A stretch of DNA of 64,000 bases from Tsuneonella flava (GCF_002870965.1 NZ_PHSO01000002.1:96001-160000), one strand, 5' to 3'; counted from the first letter of the stretch, positions 53,779 through 63,546 are shown. Translations and numbers: made by a program. Notes: generated from the sequence alone by a model not told the origin.

Positions 53779-54108
53779 TCAGAACCAGAAATGGAGGTCG
53801 ACGACATAATTCGTCACGCTCGGATCTTCGCCCGCAGCACGGGCATAGTCGGCGCTCCCGCCCGCCTTCCATTCCTGTTCAATGCCGACATCTGGGGCAA
53901 ATTCGCGCGTGAATTCGTAGTGCAGGCGCAACCCGGCTTCTGCCGAATCCAGCCCCGCGCCGCCCCCCAGTTCGAAGAAATGACCGTGCAGATGGATCGG
54001 GTGCGCCACCATCGTGTCGTTGACCAGCTTGACCCGCCCCCCCGCTGTCGTCGAAGTGATCTGAACTGCCGGGGAGAAAACGAACCGCCCGCCTTCGCCC
54101 CAGTAGTG
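53779..54108 (-). pseudogene. copA-copB fusion remnant
   Basis: The 109 C-terminal residues of this frame join two genes. Residues to HPIHLHGHFFEL match the C-terminal copper-ligand region of the multicopper oxidase CopA. From GLDSAEAGLRLHYEF through FAPDVGIEQEWKAGGSADYARAAGED to LHFWF they match the end of outer-membrane copper protein CopB. Most of both genes is missing and no start is present. It is squeezed between the BioF-like gene and the efflux operon, its 5' end abutting the outer membrane factor stop at 54110. A deletion between copA and copB is the simplest origin. Confidence 0.75.
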
Positions 54109-54109
54109 C

Positions 54110-55552
54110 CTATTCGCCGGGGGTATTCGCAGGGGCGGCTTCAAAGCCCCCGCCCAGCGCGACAAACAACGTCGCGCGGTTTTGCAGCCACGCCCGCTGT
54201 GTCGCCAGCAACTGCTGGCGGGAGGCCAGCAAATTGCGCTGCGCGTCAAGCACCTCCAGATAATCGGCCACCCCTTCGCGATTTCGCAGAGTGGCGATGC
54301 GCGTGAGATGCTGTTGCGCGGCAACAGCCTGTTCCAGCACGGCAATCTGTTCAGCGAGGTAGCGCCGCCCGGCCAAGGCGTCAGCGACTTCGCGGAAAGC
54401 CCCTTGCACAGTGCGATCGTAAACTGCGACCTGTTCGACTTCCAACGCGCGGGCGAGATCGAGATTGGCCTCGCGTGCGCCCCAGTCGAAGATTGGCAAA
54501 CTGATCTTCGGCCCGAACGACCAGCCGAAACCGTCGCTGGAAAACAATCCGTCGAGGCTGCTCGATGCAAAACCCGCGTTACCGGTCAGCGAGATGTTGG
54601 GGAAGAAGGCCGCACGCGCCGCACCGATATCGGCGCGGGCCGCGCGCAGGTTCTCTTCCGCAGCAATGATGTCGGGACGCAGGAGCAACAGATCCGATGG
54701 CATCCCCGGATCCAGCCGACGATCGTCACCCTGTGCCGCCAGCGAAAGCCCATCGGGCATCTCTGCCGGTATGCGACCGCCGACCAGCACGGCCAGCTGA
54801 TTTTCCAGCCGGGCAGCCGCCAGACGCTGAGCCGCCAGATCCTGCCGGGCCTGCGTCAGCAGGGTTTCCGCCTGCCGATAGGGCAAAGCCGAAATGACAC
54901 CTTGATCGAGCCGCAAGCGAGCCAGACGCAAACCCTCTTCGCGGCTTTCAGCGGTTGCCTGTGCAAGAGCGATCTGTTCGCGAGCTTCGACCAAAGCGAA
55001 GTAGGTGTTGGCCGTGTCAGCGATCAGCGAAAGGTAGAATGCCCGCTGCGCCGCGACACTTGCCAGATACCGCGCGCGTGCGGCCTCGCTCATATTCGCA
55101 ATCCGACCCCAGAAATCGATTTCATAAGCGCTAACGCCTACGCCGACCGAAAACCGGTTGCCGGTGACAGCTGTCACATCATCGGCGGTTGCCCCGCTTT
55201 GCACCTGGCTGCGTGCACGCGTGCCGCTGGCATCGGCGACAGCCGTCGGCAGGCGACGACTATCCTCGATCCGGTAGCGCGCCCGCGCCTGTTCGATTCG
55301 CGCGGTTGCAGCGATCAGATCGCGATTGTTCTGCAAGGCCGTTGCAATCAGCATTTCCAATCGCGGATCGGCGAACCAGTCGCGATAGGAAAGCTGCGAA
55401 GCGACCACCTCACCATCGGGCCGGTATTCGGGATCGAACGCGGGCGCGGTCGCCGCCGACGGGCGAGTGTGTTCAGGCGCCAGGTTTACACAGCCAGCCA
55501 GCGCGCTGGAGGATAGCGCAAGCGCGATCAGGGTTCTGACGGGACGGTTCAT
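54110..55552 (-). CDS. Outer membrane efflux lipoprotein (OprM/NodT family)
   Basis: 480 residues with lipoprotein signal ending SSALAGC (Cys21). The NodT-type sequence includes VAAQRAFYLSLIADTANTYFALVEAREQ-like helices, and PIFDWGAREANLDLA. It forms the outer membrane channel of the RND system encoded upstream. It overlaps the permease gene by four bases (ATGA). Confidence 0.93.
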   Translation of the reverse strand: MNRPVRTLIALALSSSALAGCVNLAPEHTRPSAATAPAFDPEYRPDGEVVASQLSYRDWFADPRLEMLIATALQNNRDLIAATARIEQARARYRIEDSRRLPTAVADASGTRARSQVQSGATADDVTAVTGNRFSVGVGVSAYEIDFWGRIANMSEAARARYLASVAAQRAFYLSLIADTANTYFALVEAREQIALAQATAESREEGLRLARLRLDQGVISALPYRQAETLLTQARQDLAAQRLAAARLENQLAVLVGGRIPAEMPDGLSLAAQGDDRRLDPGMPSDLLLLRPDIIAAEENLRAARADIGAARAAFFPNISLTGNAGFASSSLDGLFSSDGFGWSFGPKISLPIFDWGAREANLDLARALEVEQVAVYDRTVQGAFREVADALAGRRYLAEQIAVLEQAVAAQQHLTRIATLRNREGVADYLEVLDAQRNLLASRQQLLATQRAWLQNRATLFVALGGGFEAAPANTPGE

Positions 55553-58500
55553 CGCGCGGGCTCCCCTTTGCTGTTGGATGCTGGTGGTTCGGTGTCGGAC
55601 TCGTCCAGATGCCCGACGGCTGCCGGCTGCTTGCGGCTGATCTTCCGCCGCACCAGCAGGTAGAGCATGGGGATCAGGAAGATGCCCAGCACGGTTGCAG
55701 CGATCATGCCGCCCATCACACCCGTGCCGACCGCGATGCGGCTGGCCGCGCCTGCGCCACTTGCCAGCACCAGCGGGACCATGCCCATGGTAAAGGCGAG
55801 CGAGGTCATGATGATCGGCCGCAGTCGCAATTTGGCAGCTGCCTTAACCGCATCGATCCGCCTGAGGCCGCGCTCCTCTTCCTCGATCGCGAATTCGACG
55901 ATCAGGATCGCGTTCTTCGCGGCAAGGCCGATGATAGTGATCAGGCCAACGTTGAAATAGACGTCCGCCGAGAGACCACGCAGCATCGAGAACAGCACCG
56001 CGCCCAGCACGCCCATCGGGACGATCAGAAGCACCGCCAGCGGCACCGCCCAGCTTTCGTAGAGCGCAGCCAGCACCAGGAACACGACCACCACCGACAG
56101 GCCGAGCAGGAGCCCGATCTGACCGCCGGCCTGCTTTTCCTCGTAGGAAATGCCGGTCCATTCGTAACCGATACCCTGAGGCAGCTGGTTAGCCATCTCT
56201 TCCATCGCCGTCAGTGCGGCGCCCGAGGATTTACCCGGCGCGGCCATGCCCGAGAGGGTCATCGCGGGATACCCGTTATAGCGCGACAGGCTGGCGGGTG
56301 ACGCAGACCAGTCCGCCTTGGCAAAGGCGCTGAAGGGCACAAGTTCACCCTTCGCATTGGGAATGCGTAGCGCCAGCACTTCGTCGGGTGTCATGCGATA
56401 AGGCGCGTCTGCCTGTACGAGGACTTGCAACACACGGCCATTGCGGTTGAAGTCGTTGGCGTAGGCCGAACCGAACGTGATCGACAGCGCCGCATTCACG
56501 TCGTTCAACGACAGGCCGAGCGCGCGCGCCTGAACCCGATCGATGTCGATCTTGACCTCTGGGCTTGGCCCCTGGTCCTCGGGCCGCAGATTGGCGATGA
56601 CATCGCTTTGCGACGCCATGCCCAGCAATTGGTCGCGCGCAGCGGTCAGCGCCTCGCGGCCCAGCCCGGCACGGTCCTGCAGCTTGAGCGAAAAGCCGGT
56701 CGCCTCGCCCAGAGACTGGATTGCAGGCGGCTGGATCACGAAAGACAGCGCCCCTTCGATCTGGTTGAACCGGGCCGTGGCGTCCGCCAGTATGGCGCTG
56801 GCGCTGCTGCCTGCTTCGGTCCGTTCTTTCCACGGCTTGAAAGTAGTGAACATAATCGCCTGATTCTGCCCCTGACCGAAGAAGCTGAATCCGCGCACGA
56901 CGACGAGTTTTTCGACCTCTTTGCGCCCCAGCCAGTAGTCGGAGATTTGGTCGAGCGACTCCTCGGTCCGTTCGCGGGTGGCCCCCGGAGGTGCCTGCAC
57001 CGCAGTGATCAGGTACCCCTGATCTTCGTCCGGCAGGAAGGCAGTCGGCAGGCGCATGAACAACAGCACCGTGACGAGAGCCAGCGCGAGGAATACCGCG
57101 AATGCGCGCATCGGGCGCGACAGGATGCGATCATTGGCACGCCCGTACTTGTCCTGCATACGTGCGAACCAGCGATTGAACCCGGCGAAGAAGCGGGCAG
57201 ACTTGCCCCGCGCACGCGCCAGCAGGCCACGCCAGCCGGGCTGCGCCTCGGCCTCTTCATCCACCTCTACTTCGGCGGAATGATCGTGCCCTTTCTCGAT
57301 CGGCTTAAGGAAGGTCGCGCACAGTGCCGGGGTCAGCGACAGGGCGAGAAGCGCGGAGAAGAAGATCGAAACAGAGAGCGTGACCGAGAACTGGCGATAG
57401 ATTCCGCCTGTCGACCCGGGGAAGAACGCCATCGGGATGAACACCGCGACCAGCACAAGCGTGATCCCGATGATCGCGCCGCTGATCTGCCCCATCGCCT
57501 TGCGTGTCGCCTGCAACGGGGGCAAGCCTTCGTCGCGCATGATCCGCTCGACATTCTCGATCACCACGATCGCGTCGTCGACCAGGATACCGATCGCCAG
57601 CACCATACCGAACAGCGACAGAACGTTGATCGAAAAACCGAACAGCCACAGACCAAGGCAAGCCCCAGCCAGCGCAATCGGCACAACCAGCGTCGGGATC
57701 AGGGTTGCACGCCAGTTCTGCAGAAACAGGAACATGACAAGGAAGACGAGGAACATAGCCTCGACCAGTGTCTTCACCACTTCCTCGACCGACGCATCGA
57801 CGAATGGCGTCGTGTCGTAGGGAATCGACCAGACAACACCGTCAGGCAGCGAGGGCGCGATCTCGGCCAGGCGTTCCTTCACGCCTTCCGCCGCAGCGAG
57901 CGCATTGGCACCGGTCCCCAGCTGGATCGCCATCCCGGCCATCGGCTGTCGGTTAAGAGTGGTGTCGTATGCATAAGTCTGCGCGCCGAGTTCGACCCGC
58001 GCGACGTCGCCCAGCCGCACCACCGCTGCACCATTGCTGGCACGCAGGATGATATTCTTGAACTCCTCGACCGTGCTGAAACGGCCATCGGTGGAGATCG
58101 TCGCGGTAATCTCTTGCCCGTTGGTCGTCGGCTGCGCGCCGATCGAACCACCGGCCGTCTGCGCGTTCTGTTCGCGCACCGCGGCGAGAACCTCGCTAGG
58201 CGACAGGTTATAGGAAGCGAGCGCGTCGGGATCGAGCCAGATACGCATAGCGTATTCCGATCCGAACACCAGCACATCGCCTACGCCCGGCACGCGGCGC
58301 AACTCGTCCGCCACTTGCGTTGCAGCTATATTGCCAAGATCGGTCGGGCTCTGGGCGCCCCCTTCCGATGTCAACGCGACGATCATCAGGAAGGTGTCAT
58401 CGGCCTGCCGCATGGTGATGCCCTGTCGACGAACCTCTTCGGGCAGCCGCGCTTCGACCGTGCTCAACCGGTTCTGAACTTCGGTCTGAGCGATATCGAT

Positions 58501-58797
58501 ATTGGTCCCGGCTTCGAAGGTCAGCGTAATGCTTGCTGTGCCGTTCGAAAGGCTGGACGAGGACATGTAGAGAAAGCCCTCGACCCCGTTGAGCTGCTGC
58601 TCGATCACCTGAGTGACGTTCTCTTCCAGGGTCTTGGCATCGGCACCGGGATAGACCACGCTGATAGTCAACGAGGGGGGGGCGACTTCGGGATATTGCT
58701 CGACGGGCAGCGCGCGCAGAGCGAGGAACCCAGCCAGCAGAATGCCGAGCGAAACGACCCAGGCGAAGATGGGTCTGTCGATGAAAAAGCGTGCCAT
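55549..58797 (-). CDS. RND multidrug efflux permease, HAE1 family
   Basis: 1082 residues. The TM4 proton-relay motif is GILVDDAIVVIENV, and the start MARFFIDRPIFAWVVSLGI is the usual HAE1 opening. Pore/periplasmic domains include PGATRERTEESLDQI and a second repeat with EFAIEEEERGL. The charged ~40-residue insert around EVEVDEEAEAQPGW is variable in the family. It would expel hydrophobic or amphiphilic drugs with the MFP and OprM proteins of this operon; AcrB-type rather than the sulfur-linked pump at 17050. Confidence 0.95.
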   Translation of the reverse strand: MARFFIDRPIFAWVVSLGILLAGFLALRALPVEQYPEVAPPSLTISVVYPGADAKTLEENVTQVIEQQLNGVEGFLYMSSSSLSNGTASITLTFEAGTNIDIAQTEVQNRLSTVEARLPEEVRRQGITMRQADDTFLMIVALTSEGGAQSPTDLGNIAATQVADELRRVPGVGDVLVFGSEYAMRIWLDPDALASYNLSPSEVLAAVREQNAQTAGGSIGAQPTTNGQEITATISTDGRFSTVEEFKNIILRASNGAAVVRLGDVARVELGAQTYAYDTTLNRQPMAGMAIQLGTGANALAAAEGVKERLAEIAPSLPDGVVWSIPYDTTPFVDASVEEVVKTLVEAMFLVFLVMFLFLQNWRATLIPTLVVPIALAGACLGLWLFGFSINVLSLFGMVLAIGILVDDAIVVIENVERIMRDEGLPPLQATRKAMGQISGAIIGITLVLVAVFIPMAFFPGSTGGIYRQFSVTLSVSIFFSALLALSLTPALCATFLKPIEKGHDHSAEVEVDEEAEAQPGWRGLLARARGKSARFFAGFNRWFARMQDKYGRANDRILSRPMRAFAVFLALALVTVLLFMRLPTAFLPDEDQGYLITAVQAPPGATRERTEESLDQISDYWLGRKEVEKLVVVRGFSFFGQGQNQAIMFTTFKPWKERTEAGSSASAILADATARFNQIEGALSFVIQPPAIQSLGEATGFSLKLQDRAGLGREALTAARDQLLGMASQSDVIANLRPEDQGPSPEVKIDIDRVQARALGLSLNDVNAALSITFGSAYANDFNRNGRVLQVLVQADAPYRMTPDEVLALRIPNAKGELVPFSAFAKADWSASPASLSRYNGYPAMTLSGMAAPGKSSGAALTAMEEMANQLPQGIGYEWTGISYEEKQAGGQIGLLLGLSVVVVFLVLAALYESWAVPLAVLLIVPMGVLGAVLFSMLRGLSADVYFNVGLITIIGLAAKNAILIVEFAIEEEERGLRRIDAVKAAAKLRLRPIIMTSLAFTMGMVPLVLASGAGAASRIAVGTGVMGGMIAATVLGIFLIPMLYLLVRRKISRKQPAAVGHLDESDTEPPASNSKGEPAR

Positions 58798-58800
58798 GAT

Positions 58801-59976
58801 TTATTTGGCTCCGCTGGTGCGTGCGGGTTGCTTGGCGGCGGGCTTGGCCGCAGGCTTGCTGCCCGTCTGGGTCTTGGCGATTTGCACCGGGGCACCGGGG
58901 CGCAGTTTTTGCAGATTGCTGGTGATGACTACATCGCCCACGGACAAGCCGCGCTTCACGATCCAGAATCCGTCGAACATCTCGCCCAGTTCGATCGGGC
59001 GAATTTGCGCTTTACCATCCTTGCCAATCACGAAAACCGACGCGCTATCCTCGCTCAGCGAGACGGCGCGCTGGGGCACCGCGATGCCATCCGCCCGATT
59101 GCCCGCCACGATCCTGGCGCGGACGAATTCACCGGGCAGCAACAGACGTTGCGGGTTGTCGAATATCGCGCGCAAACCGATAGTGCCGGTTTGCGCATCG
59201 ACCGACAGCCCCTGGAAATCGATAGTACCCGTGCCGGGGTAATCTGTCCCGTCGCTGAAGGTCAGCGATACAGGCATACTGCCACCGTCCGCCGTTTTGA
59301 TTTCACCCGCTGCTACGGCACGGCGCAGAGCCATGACCTCGCTCGCGGACTGAGCGAAACTGACATAGACGCGCGAAATCTGTTCGATCCGGGTGAGCAA
59401 AGTGCCTTCACCCTGAGTTACCAGCGCACCTTCTGTGACCTCGGCACGGCCCGCACGGCCGGCGATCGGTGCCCGCACGGTCGTATACCCGAGCTGGAGC
59501 GAAGCGCCGCGTAGCTGCTGCTGCAATTGCGCGACATTAGCGTCGGCCGCGCGCGCGGCTGCCAGCGCCGCATCGTATTCCTGCCGACTGATGGCGTTTT
59601 CGCCGACCAGAGGTTCGTAGCGGCGCACGACCGCCCGGGCATTGGTCGCCGTGGCACGGGCTTGCTGAAGCGCCGCTGCGGTCTGCGAATAGCTGGCCTG
59701 CATTTCGCGCGGGTCGATGCGGAACAAGGGCTGGCCCGCGGCCACATCGCTACCTTCGCGGAAAGATCGTGCCTGTACGATGCCGGTCACCCGAGCGCGC
59801 ACTTCCGCAGTCCTGAACGCTTCGACCCTGCCCGGGAGTTCGATCACATATGGGACGGAACGCGCAGCGATAGTGACAGCCTGAACCGGCACGGCAGCTG
59901 GTGCGGGCGCCTCCTCTGCAGCAGAGCAGGCAGCTAGGGCGAGGCTGGCCAGCAGGCCAGCAAACGGTCGAATCAT
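58801..59976 (-). CDS. RND periplasmic adaptor, MexA/AcrA type
   Basis: 391 residues with a lipoprotein signal ending LALAAC (Cys17). Lipoyl half FREGSDVAAGQPLFRI, an Ala/Arg coiled-coil hairpin, lipoyl half TTVRAPIAGRAGRAEVTEG, beta-barrel and a Lys/Ala-rich C-terminus. First gene of the efflux operon; three bases separate it from the permease start. It bridges inner-membrane pump and outer-membrane channel. Confidence 0.93.
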   Translation of the reverse strand: MIRPFAGLLASLALAACSAAEEAPAPAAVPVQAVTIAARSVPYVIELPGRVEAFRTAEVRARVTGIVQARSFREGSDVAAGQPLFRIDPREMQASYSQTAAALQQARATATNARAVVRRYEPLVGENAISRQEYDAALAAARAADANVAQLQQQLRGASLQLGYTTVRAPIAGRAGRAEVTEGALVTQGEGTLLTRIEQISRVYVSFAQSASEVMALRRAVAAGEIKTADGGSMPVSLTFSDGTDYPGTGTIDFQGLSVDAQTGTIGLRAIFDNPQRLLLPGEFVRARIVAGNRADGIAVPQRAVSLSEDSASVFVIGKDGKAQIRPIELGEMFDGFWIVKRGLSVGDVVITSNLQKLRPGAPVQIAKTQTGSKPAAKPAAKQPARTSGAK

Positions 59977-60015
59977 GGAGAGAAACTTTCAGTCAGGTCT
60001 TGTGCAGGTGCGAAG

Positions 60016-60033
60016 GTGTAATAGCCATTACAC
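60016..60033. promoter_or_regulatory. TetR-type operator
   Basis: GTGTAATAGCCATTACAC is a perfect palindrome with 7-bp arms and a 4-base centre, midway between the divergent adaptor gene (start 59976) and the TetR gene (start 60073). Position and symmetry are those of a repressor site controlling both directions. Confidence 0.8.
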
Positions 60034-60072
60034 GATTGCATCGCAAGCACCTTTGAGAGAAGTTGTTTACCT

Positions 60073-60699
60073 ATGATTACAGACACCCTCTGCTGCCGCC
60101 TCGATCAACGCCGCCGTGCATTCATCGACGCGGCACGCGCCCTGTTCATCGAACAGGGATACGAACGCACGACTCTGGGGAGCATTGTGGAGCTTGCCGG
60201 AGGCTCTCTGGCGACCCTTTACAAACTGTTCGGGAACAAGGACGGATTGCTTGAGGCAGTGGTGTTCGACCATTCGGCAATAAGCGAGAGTTTGAGCCGC
60301 AGACTTGCCTCTATGCGTAGCAACCCGCAAGAAACTCTGCCCCTCATCGCAGCCGACCTGCGAGAGCAATTACTCGATCCCGAATTCCTCGCCCTTGCGC
60401 GGATCGTTATGACCCGCTGCATTGAGGATCAGGCATTCGCTAAGAAATTCTTTGATCAGACAGCTACCCGAAAGCGCGACGATCTCGTCGAGATGTTTGC
60501 CCAATGGCAACAGGACGGGGCCGAACTAACTGCCAGCCCCGAAGTGCTGGCCGACATGTTTCTCGACGTGATCGCCAGCGATATGCACAGCGACGCCATC
60601 AGTCACAGCACAGAAATCGTCCATTCCCCGGAGCGCACAAACGCACGCCTGCAGATATTTATGAAAGGCGCAGGGCTCGACAAACTGGTTCGAAAGTAA
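60073..60699 (+). CDS. TetR/AcrR family regulator of the efflux operon
   Basis: 208 residues. The helix-turn-helix occupies the first 60 residues (FIDAARALFIEQGYERTTLGSIVELAGGSLATLYKLFGNKDGLL), and the C-terminus has a ligand-binding domain of AcrR/TtgR size. It diverges from the RND operon across the 96-base gap holding the palindrome. Repression relieved by an efflux substrate is the family rule, not tested. Codon use is close to its neighbours. Confidence 0.9.
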   Translation: MITDTLCCRLDQRRRAFIDAARALFIEQGYERTTLGSIVELAGGSLATLYKLFGNKDGLLEAVVFDHSAISESLSRRLASMRSNPQETLPLIAADLREQLLDPEFLALARIVMTRCIEDQAFAKKFFDQTATRKRDDLVEMFAQWQQDGAELTASPEVLADMFLDVIASDMHSDAISHSTEIVHSPERTNARLQIFMKGAGLDKLVRK

Positions 60700-60891
60700 C
60701 CCTCTCGGATCGTGAGGAAAGCCTCACGCGACAGCAATCTTTCGACTTACGACAATAATTTCTGCATCTGGACGCAAGCCGGGTCAATTACGGACGCTTG
60801 TCACGAGGCCGAAAAGGTCGGGATGGATCTTGAGCCCAGCGCATTCGCTCCTGCCTGAACGCTCATGCGACCGGCAGCTTAGCTCATCGGC

Positions 60892-61287
60892 TTGAGCAGC
60901 GGCAGAGATCTGTTGGGGCCAGTCACCGTCTCGTACCCGAAAGCTCGCTCGATGATTGCCAACTGCGCGGTACGACAGGCCTTCAACGTACAAGACCCTG
61001 AAATCGCCAAGCTGCTGTCGGATATGCTCGGCACGGCCATGGTGCGAATGCATTCGGACGGCCAAAGCTCGCCGCTGCCCTTTAACATCGTGGCGGGCTC
61101 ATTTCATTCAGGCGCGTTCGAAGGCGCCCGCCCGCTTATGACCACGGGCGAAATCCTCACCATGAAAGACAGAGAGCAACTGATTTTCGTGCAAGGCCTC
61201 CCTGCCTTCCGCGCCCGCAAAATGCGCTATTTCGACTGGTGGGAGCGGCGAATGAAACGTCGAGCTGCGATTAGTAACGATCATTGA
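60892..61287 (+). pseudogene. Truncated VirD4/TraG-type coupling protein, C-terminal fragment
   Basis: About 110 residues align with the C-terminus of type IV secretion coupling ATPases: ARSMIANCAVRQAFNVQDPEIAKLLSDMLG and GARPLMTTGEILTMKDREQLIFVQGLPAFRARKMRYFD (shown in parts: ANCAVRQAFNVQDPE, LMTTGEILTMKDREQ, LPAFRARKMRYF). The Walker regions and membrane part are absent upstream, where 60700-60890 holds nothing recognisable, so it is a remnant. The start given is only the beginning of the frame. Confidence 0.68.
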
Positions 61288-61639
61288 TCATGGACCGCTG
61301 CCCAGCGTCAGCATCATCAAGCTGACCGCGTAACTCGGGTGCCAGACTTGCGGCGAGCGCCTTTGCACGCTTCTTTGCTCTGCCCGAAACAACGATCAAA
61401 ACAGCGCTTCCTATCGACATTGCCAATAGAACGAGCGTCCATGAACCGACAGATTCTTGGGCCTCGGTAGAATAGCGCAACGCCATCTCCGAGGTCTGGT
61501 TCATTTTATAGAGGAACAATAGCCAGCCTAACCCCGTGACCACACTCACGATGGTAGCAACCTTCTTGGCTTTGGCATGGCGCTCCATCGCACCCTTCCA
61601 TTGCTCGAATTTCAGATCAGCACTATTGCCATTAGCCAA
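61271..61639 (-). CDS. Small two-helix membrane protein
   Basis: 122 residues with two hydrophobic helices (ATIVSVVTGLGWLLFLYKM and LVLLAMSIGSAVLIVVS) and charged tails. TTG at 61639 is chosen for GAGGAG seven bases upstream; the frame runs on to 61702. Its end overlaps the VirD4 remnant on the other strand by 17 bases. Family unknown. Confidence 0.6.
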   Translation of the reverse strand: MANGNSADLKFEQWKGAMERHAKAKKVATIVSVVTGLGWLLFLYKMNQTSEMALRYSTEAQESVGSWTLVLLAMSIGSAVLIVVSGRAKKRAKALAASLAPELRGQLDDADAGQRSMINDRY

Positions 61640-61763
61640 AGATATTCTCCTCAAAATCCAATGTGCATGGTCTTGGGATGACGTTCCTTCAGGCGAAGTC
61701 ATTCCAATGAATTCTGATCAATTGCCTGCTTATGTTCAGCGCTTCGGACTCCGCTGAAGTCAT

Positions 61764-62312
61764 CTATTGCGGGGGGTTGAAGCGTAGGTTCACTTCATTG
61801 CGACCCATTTCCGTCATGGTCGCCTCCATGCCGCTGTCATTTGTGTAGATTATTTGCGGCCGACCCCGAGCTGTATCGACATACTGGTTTGCGAGCAGGG
61901 CGCCTCGCATCGCAGTCCGAAATTTCTGTTGCTCTTCATCGCTTTCGATCCCGCCCATCTTGAACATGTATTCGTACAATTCTTCGTAGGCCAAGGGATG
62001 AGAATGCTTGCTCATCTCGAAGACAACCGTTCCCGGCCGCGCCTGTGCTGACCCGCCGGTGATGAGGGTGATACCGTACGGCTCTTCGGAGGAAATCCTG
62101 CCTACGCACACGGACGCCTCGGCACCGTCAAACTCGCCACTGCGGCCCGTCTGGCTGGTGAGCCCATCCGAACATCCGCGTTTCACCTGCTGAAATTCGG
62201 AAAGCAGTTGAAGCTGACGGTCAACATCGGGGTAACTGCCCCTGGCATCGCCGCAACCACTCAACCCGGCGACCACGACCATCACACAGCCTATCCAACC
62301 AAACTTCTTCAC
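61764..62312 (-). CDS. Putative lipoprotein
   Basis: 182 residues with a lipoprotein signal ending LSGC (Cys20). The mature chain has two Cys and acidic helices (YEELYEYMFKMGGIESDEEQQKF) and ends LRFNPPQ. GTG at 62312 follows GGGAGG by six bases. It overlaps no neighbour but lies 24 bases below the next lipoprotein. Family unknown. Confidence 0.7.
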   Translation of the reverse strand: MKKFGWIGCVMVVVAGLSGCGDARGSYPDVDRQLQLLSEFQQVKRGCSDGLTSQTGRSGEFDGAEASVCVGRISSEEPYGITLITGGSAQARPGTVVFEMSKHSHPLAYEELYEYMFKMGGIESDEEQQKFRTAMRGALLANQYVDTARGRPQIIYTNDSGMEATMTEMGRNEVNLRFNPPQ

Positions 62313-62335
62313 TGTCACCTCCCGGTTGCGCGCTT

Positions 62336-62665
62336 TCACATAAGATTCAGAGAATGCGCCTCACCTAGTAAATGAGGATTAGGGCGCAATGGACTCCTTG
62401 TCCTACTGCCGGCTGCAGTCTCCACAATGTCCTTGGAGGCTACGCGCATGGTCTCGGAATTGATCTCCGAGCCATCGCTATCAATGATGGCCAGCGTAAC
62501 CAGCTTGGGTTCATCGGCTGTGTTGCGAACGCTGATTTCCGTCTGGTCGAACATTCCAGGCTGAGTAGTCATCTCCACGTCAGAGCATCCATCCGACAAC
62601 GCGCCGCAGGAAGCCAAATTCAGGCCCGCCATCGGGACAGTTTTCGACCGTGCAATTGTGAACAT
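62336..62665 (-). CDS. Small putative lipoprotein
   Basis: 109 residues with a short lipoprotein-type signal ending LNLASC (Cys20), then a chain with one beta-rich region (QTEISVRNTADEPKLVTLAII). ATG at 62665 follows GGAGG by five bases; the frame extends to 62716 without support. The C-terminal ~20 residues may be altered. Family unknown. Confidence 0.5.
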   Translation of the reverse strand: MFTIARSKTVPMAGLNLASCGALSDGCSDVEMTTQPGMFDQTEISVRNTADEPKLVTLAIIDSDGSEINSETMRVASKDIVETAAGSRTRSPLRPNPHLLGEAHSLNLM

Positions 62666-62787
62666 CACGCCTCCGCACGTTAAATGTTTCTGCATCAGGC
62701 TATGCAGTTCACTCATATGCTAGTCGAACGCTTCGGCTCGGTTAAACCTATAAAAAGATTAAGGCTGGCGGAAATGACGTGCCCGCA

Positions 62788-63546
62788 TCAGGTATTTAGT
62801 CTTGGAACCGCTCCAATCAGCCCGTAATGATAGGCCTTTGGAATGATCTCGCGATTGAGGCTGCATCCCAGCTTGCTACGCAACTGTTTCAGGTGGAACG
62901 AGACCGTCACTTCAGAGACACCCAGCCGTTCGGCGATCTGTTTGTTCGACAGCCCACCCCATAGCGCCATAAGCAAGTCATATTGCCGAGATGAAATTTT
63001 CAGTTCGTCCAGTGCAATCCTTTGTCGCCGCTCGGGATGTAGTCGCCCATATGCGATCGAATAGATTATATAAAGCAGAGGCACACGTTCATTCAAAAAG
63101 GTCGAGAAATCGTGCGCCGACATCATGTCGGTTCCGATAGCGATCCCGCCATCAACGATCCCGTCACCGTTCTTATGGGAAAAGCCTATCGCCCTTTCCA
63201 TGCCCGCGTCTTTGGCTTCCGCAATGAGTTGCTTGCCCTTAGTCGACCATTGGAGAGGTTGCCGCTCGTCGGCACCAAGCATCAGCGCGGGGATGTCGCT
63301 CTCCAGGACATGCGGTATCAAGGCATCTTCGGGGCCATAATCCTGCGCGGTGTAATGCTCTACCCAACCGTTGCGAAAGTTTTCGATGAAGACCGGGTTT
63401 TCGTATGTCTCGGTATTCGGAAAAACAGTGTAGTTGACCACATTGAAGCCAAGCGTGCGCAGCGTATCGGTTAGACAATCCCACTTTTGATCGAAACTAT
63501 CAGCAGCTTCCATGCGACTAATGTAGTCAACCAGTAACTTCTGCAT
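62788..63546 (-). CDS. LuxR family quorum-sensing-type regulator (solo)
   Basis: 252 residues. An N-terminal autoinducer-binding-like domain keeps Trp61, Tyr65 and Asp74, the counterparts of TraR Trp57, Tyr61 and Asp70; the position of TraR Trp85 is Met89. A GerE helix-turn-helix follows (SNKQIAERLGVSEVTVSFHL). No luxI gene is in the window, so it is a solo that may bind a foreign or modified signal. The ATG at 63546 gives a normal-length protein. Confidence 0.85.
   Translation of the reverse strand: MQKLLVDYISRMEAADSFDQKWDCLTDTLRTLGFNVVNYTVFPNTETYENPVFIENFRNGWVEHYTAQDYGPEDALIPHVLESDIPALMLGADERQPLQWSTKGKQLIAEAKDAGMERAIGFSHKNGDGIVDGGIAIGTDMMSAHDFSTFLNERVPLLYIIYSIAYGRLHPERRQRIALDELKISSRQYDLLMALWGGLSNKQIAERLGVSEVTVSFHLKQLRSKLGCSLNREIIPKAYHYGLIGAVPRLNT

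Noticed and set aside
60712..60727. GTGAGG/CCTCAC hairpin after the TetR gene
   Set aside because: No T-run follows on either strand, so it is not supported as an intrinsic terminator.
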